Source of the DNA: Betaproteobacteria bacterium
GTDB taxonomy: Bacteria > Pseudomonadota > Gammaproteobacteria > Burkholderiales > SG8-39
Assembly: GCA_029858545.1 (NCBI GenBank)
Contig: JAOUFA010000164.1
Location: 1-7,824 of the forward strand
Reading direction: 5' to 3'
Length of the DNA: 7,824 nt
In this document: positions 5,879-7,824 of the stretch, piece after piece
How positions within the stretch are numbered: position 1 is the stretch's first letter
Layout: each line of letters starts with the position of its first letter
Made by a program: the position numbers and the translations under genes
Notes under the pieces: model-generated
What the model was told of the DNA's origin: nothing
What the model saw: only the letters and a program-made list of their open reading frames with translations
The model's database searches: none

Positions 5879-6433
5879 ATGTCAGCAGGGCACGGCCACG
5901 TCGACCCCGCCAACAAGAAGATCGCGATGTTGATCTCTGTGCTGGCGCTGGTACTGGCGTTCTCGGAAACGCTTGGCAAAGCATCACAAACCAACGCACT
6001 CAGCTATAACATCGAAGCCTCGAATCTGTGGGCTTTTTACCAGGCGAAGTCGATCCGGCAAACGGCGATACGCACCGCGGCCGAAAGCGCCGATGCGCAG
6101 TACGGCGACAAGGCGCCCGAGAGTCTGAAAAAGCAGTCTGCGATCTGGAAGAAGACGGCCGAACGCTATGAGTCGGAACCCGACAAGGGCGAGGGACGCA
6201 AGGAACTCGCGGCACGCGCCATTCAAACCCAGAAGAAACGAGACCACGCGATGGCGGCCTATCACCAGTACGAGATGGCCTCGGCCGCGGTGCAAATCGC
6301 GATCGTGCTCGCTTCTGCCGAGATCATCACTGGCGTCGTGGCGCTGGTATGGATATCAGCAGGACTCGGGGCGATCGGTATCGCCTTTTGCCTGATCGGA
6401 TTTTTCGCCCCCACGCTGGTGCATTTGTTCTGA
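5879..6433 (+). CDS. DUF4337-like inner-membrane protein
   Basis: A 184-residue protein with three predicted membrane segments: KIAMLISVLALVLAFSETLG (14-33), AAVQIAIVLASAEIITGVVALVWI (136-159) and GLGAIGIAFCLIGFFAPTLVHL (162-183). Between the first and second lies a charged helical stretch of about 100 residues (34-134), rich in Lys, Glu, Gln and Ala, probably coiled-coil. It carries the pattern SYNIEASNLWAFYQAKSIRQT (42-62), which I associate with the uncharacterised DUF4337 family. The start follows a clear GGAGGA. With an odd number of segments the two termini should face opposite sides of the membrane, and the helical part would form one large extramembrane domain. It has its own promoter, so it is not clearly in an operon with the CBS gene. 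No function is established for the family. Confidence 0.85.
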   Translation: MSAGHGHVDPANKKIAMLISVLALVLAFSETLGKASQTNALSYNIEASNLWAFYQAKSIRQTAIRTAAESADAQYGDKAPESLKKQSAIWKKTAERYESEPDKGEGRKELAARAIQTQKKRDHAMAAYHQYEMASAAVQIAIVLASAEIITGVVALVWISAGLGAIGIAFCLIGFFAPTLVHLF

Positions 6434-6465
6434 GCGGGCAACCGGAAAACTCCGCTGCGAGGGGG

Positions 6466-6505
6466 CGCTAGGGTACTCCGAGGTCCCCGGAGCACCCCTC
6501 CAGCG
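6466..6505 (+). other. Three-part imperfect hairpin downstream of the DUF4337-like gene
   Basis: Nested complementary arms occur in order: CGCT (6466-6469) with AGCG (6502-6505), GGGT (6471-6474) with ACCC (6494-6497), and CTCCG (6476-6480) with CGGAG (6488-6492), around the loop AGGTCCC. Single mismatches separate the arms. It begins 32 bp after the stop at 6433. There is no T-tract, so it could be a factor-independent-like 3' stabiliser or part of the leader region of the next gene. The 213-bp gap 6434-6646 has no supportable gene. Confidence 0.45.
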
Positions 6506-6515
6506 TGACATATTC

Positions 6516-6536
6516 CCACCTACCCCTGCCTGGTGG
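6516..6536. repeat. Short inverted repeat CCACC-N11-GGTGG
   Basis: CCACC at 6516-6520 is matched by GGTGG at 6532-6536, in the gap upstream of the cyclase. It is short and could be chance; it is listed because it is one of four inverted repeats crowded into about 180 bp. Confidence 0.35.
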
Positions 6537-6552
6537 AGGCCGGTGCGCGCGG

Positions 6553-6574
6553 ATCGCGATTCGCATTCCGCGAT
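6553..6574. repeat. Inverted repeat ATCGCG-N10-CGCGAT upstream of the cyclase promoter
   Basis: ATCGCG (6553-6558) and CGCGAT (6569-6574) form a perfect 6-bp inverted repeat with a 10-bp spacer, ending 35 bp before the candidate -35 hexamer. This position would suit an activator or upstream regulator site. No known binding-site consensus is recognised. Confidence 0.4.
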
Positions 6575-6608
6575 ACCCGGTCCTGTGGCACGGGATGTGA
6601 TTGAAAGT

Positions 6609-6640
6609 TTGTGCGGCTACCGGATCAGTGGTTATGATCC
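6609..6640 (+). promoter_or_regulatory. Candidate cyclase promoter with overlapping dyad
   Basis: TTGTGC (6609-6614) and TATGAT (6633-6638) form a sigma70-like pair with an 18-bp spacer; TATGAT matches five of six -10 bases. The -10 lies in a perfect inverted repeat, GGATCA (6622-6627) - GTGGTTA - TGATCC (6635-6640), and also in GTGG-TTATGAT-CCAC (6628-6642). A protein on this dyad would block polymerase. Transcription should begin near 6645, only two bases before GTG 6647. Confidence 0.5.
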
Positions 6641-6646
6641 ACCATC

Positions 6647-7561
6647 GTGGCGCGCTACACACAATCCATGGCGGTATTGTTCGCCGACATCTCCGACAGC
6701 ACGGGCATCTACCGCGCACTCGGTGACACGGTCGCGCGCCAGACACTTGGGGAGTGCCTGTCCGCCCTCGCCGGTGTGCTGCCTGAACACAAGGGCCGCC
6801 TGGTCAAGACCATCGGCGACGAAGTAATGTGCGTCTTCCCGGGCGCGGACGAGGCCGTGCTCGCGGCGATCGAGATGCAAACGCGCATCAACTCGATGAA
6901 GCCGGGCGGACACCCCCTCGCGGTGCATATCGGGTTGCATTACGGGCCGGTGCTGGTCGACGGCGAGGACATTTTCGGCGATACCGTCAACGTCGCGGCC
7001 TACCTGACCGCGACCGCGCAGGGCGAGCAGATCCTCACCACCGATGCGACCGAGCAGAACCTGTCCCCCGCGCTCAAACCTTCCGTACGTGCCGTGTTCA
7101 GCGCCGTACTGAAGGGTAGTACGCAGGAATCCGTCGTCTACCAGGTTCTCTGGGGCAAGGACAACTTCGGCCTGACCAACGTCAACATCAACGCAAAGAA
7201 GATGATTCCGGCTGATACGGGCAGCCTGGTTCTCGTGCTCGGGAACTGGCGCGAGTCGATCGACGTGTGGCAAACAAAGCTGGTGGTCGGCCGCGGCGAG
7301 GAATGCGATCTCGTGGTGGGCGATGTATTCGCATCGCGCAGGCATATGACCGTGCGCCTGGAACGCACGCATTTCTATCTTTTCGACCACAGCATCAACG
7401 GCACCTATGTCGCGCAGGACGGGCGCGAGGAGATTCACGTCCTACGCGGCGAACTGATGCTGGAGGGCTCGGGGCGCATTGCCCTGGGGCGAAGCTGCTC
7501 GGAAACCGAAGCGGAAACCATTGCCTTCACGCGTGACCGCCGGGCGATCTTCCGCGTCTGA
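6647..7561 (+). CDS. Class III adenylate cyclase-like domain fused to an FHA domain
   Basis: A 304-residue cytoplasmic protein. The N-terminal class III cyclase domain (about 8-170) would convert ATP to cAMP. Seen: AVLFADISDST with metal Asp14, KTIGDEVMCVF with adenine-selecting Lys54 and metal Asp58, DIFGDTVNVAAYL with adenine-selecting Asp108 and Asn115, and LKG with triphosphate-binding Lys156. The Arg expected four residues after Asn115 is Tyr119, so catalysis may be weak or lost. The C-terminal FHA domain (about 192-290), which binds phosphothreonine peptides, keeps Gly215-Arg216, SRRH (230-233) and SINGTYV (249-255). GTG 6647 is used because an in-frame stop lies just upstream; ATG 6668 is an alternative. 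Neither has a Shine-Dalgarno site, and the promoter position predicts a near-leaderless mRNA. It has no membrane segment. The FHA suggests control by a Ser/Thr kinase not found in this window. Confidence 0.92.
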   Translation: MARYTQSMAVLFADISDSTGIYRALGDTVARQTLGECLSALAGVLPEHKGRLVKTIGDEVMCVFPGADEAVLAAIEMQTRINSMKPGGHPLAVHIGLHYGPVLVDGEDIFGDTVNVAAYLTATAQGEQILTTDATEQNLSPALKPSVRAVFSAVLKGSTQESVVYQVLWGKDNFGLTNVNINAKKMIPADTGSLVLVLGNWRESIDVWQTKLVVGRGEECDLVVGDVFASRRHMTVRLERTHFYLFDHSINGTYVAQDGREEIHVLRGELMLEGSGRIALGRSCSETEAETIAFTRDRRAIFRV

Positions 7562-7583
7562 CGGATCCCCGAGAAGGCGTGCG

Positions 7584-7824
7584 CTACGCGTCGCGAGCGC
7601 GACGCGAAACGGCCTCACCCGACCGCAGTGCGCCGTCGGATACGAACGGATTGCTGGAACGCTCCTCGCCAAAGGTCGAAATCGGACCATGCCCAGGGAT
7701 GAACGTCACGTCGTCGCCAAGCGCCCACAAACGCCCGGCAATTGAACCGATCAGGGTATCAAGATCGCCGCGCGGGAAATCCGTCCTCCCGATCGATCCT
7801 GCGAATAGCACGTCGCCGACGAGC
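7584..7824 (-). CDS. Glyoxalase II-like (YcbL-type) MBL-fold metallo-hydrolase, C-terminal part
   Basis: The last 79 codons of a metallo-beta-lactamase-fold hydrolase; its start lies beyond the right edge. Seen: LVGDVLFAGSIGRTDFPRGD, which contains the metal-bridging Asp in GDVLF and the IGRTDFP signature, then DTLIGSIAGRLWALGDDVTFIPGHGPISTFGEERSSNPF, with the zinc-binding His of GHGP and the GxERxxNPF tail. This combination is typical of the single-domain YcbL/hydroxyacylglutathione-hydrolase-like group rather than classical GloB, which has a longer C-terminal domain. Such enzymes hydrolyse thioesters such as S-lactoylglutathione in methylglyoxal detoxification, though substrates are often untested. 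The gene converges on the cyclase, with 22 bp between stops, so the two are not co-transcribed. Confidence 0.9.
   Translation of the reverse strand, partial: LVGDVLFAGSIGRTDFPRGDLDTLIGSIAGRLWALGDDVTFIPGHGPISTFGEERSSNPFVSDGALRSGEAVSRRARDA
7587..7606. terminator. Possible bidirectional hairpin between convergent genes
   Basis: CGCGTCGC (7587-7594), loop GAGC, and GCGACGCG (7599-7606) form a perfect 8-bp GC stem. It begins 26 bp after the cyclase stop and lies over the final codons of the convergent metallo-hydrolase. No T-tract follows on either strand, so it is not a classic intrinsic terminator, though its position between two converging 3' ends suits termination or 3'-end protection. Confidence 0.4.

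Noticed and set aside
6595..6615. A CRP-like site near TGTGATTGAAAGTTTGTGC
   Set aside because: The second half-site is in direct rather than inverted orientation, so it does not match the TGTGA-N6-TCACA consensus.
6543..6827. A GTG-started frame after GGAGG (6535-6539), possible upstream ORF of the cyclase
   Set aside because: The spacing of three bases is too short, most of the frame overlaps the cyclase out of phase, and the translation has no family features.
6632..7438. A 268-codon minus-strand open frame opposite the cyclase
   Set aside because: The plus-strand frame carries complete cyclase and FHA motifs; the reverse translation shows no family pattern.

Overview
The window is 7.8 kb of GC-rich DNA, densely packed with genes on both strands. 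Base composition, Shine-Dalgarno sites and gene families fit a high-GC proteobacterium (beta- or gammaproteobacterial grade). No rRNA, tRNA or ribosomal marker is present to place it more precisely, so this is inference. I see no insertion sequence, prophage gene, CRISPR array, tRNA or plasmid function; it reads as ordinary chromosomal accessory or metabolic DNA.

Left part (1-1625): a molybdenum hydroxylase large subunit (xanthine dehydrogenase/CoxL family) runs off the left edge on the minus strand. Divergent from it is a 171-residue protein that looks like an enolase-superfamily (mandelate racemase type) protein lacking most of its catalytic barrel. Its likely -10 box lies so close to the ATG that the mRNA would be leaderless.

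Middle (1615-4193, minus strand): a compact two-gene unit. A MetE-like cobalamin-independent methyltransferase core protein comes first, followed at once by a type-B carboxylesterase. The esterase ends inside the 3' end of the mini-enolase gene (11-bp convergent overlap). Upstream is a 215-bp divergent regulatory region with a nine-G tract and a perfect 7-bp-arm dyad, then a plus-strand helix-turn-helix regulator (4409-5218) that could act on it.

Right part (5276-7824): a two-CBS-domain protein, a DUF4337-like three-helix membrane protein, and a class III nucleotide cyclase fused to an FHA domain lie in the same direction but are separated by gaps with their own signals. The cyclase keeps its metal and adenine-selecting residues but has Tyr where the transition-state Arg is expected, and it appears to start from a near-leaderless GTG under a promoter whose -10 box lies inside a dyad. 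The window closes with the 3' end of a convergent glyoxalase II/YcbL-like metallo-hydrolase.

The most interesting items are the barrel-less enolase-like protein, the cyclase-FHA protein with the altered catalytic residue and dyad-covered promoter, and the regulatory region at 4194-4408. No clear new multi-gene defence or metabolic system is evident.
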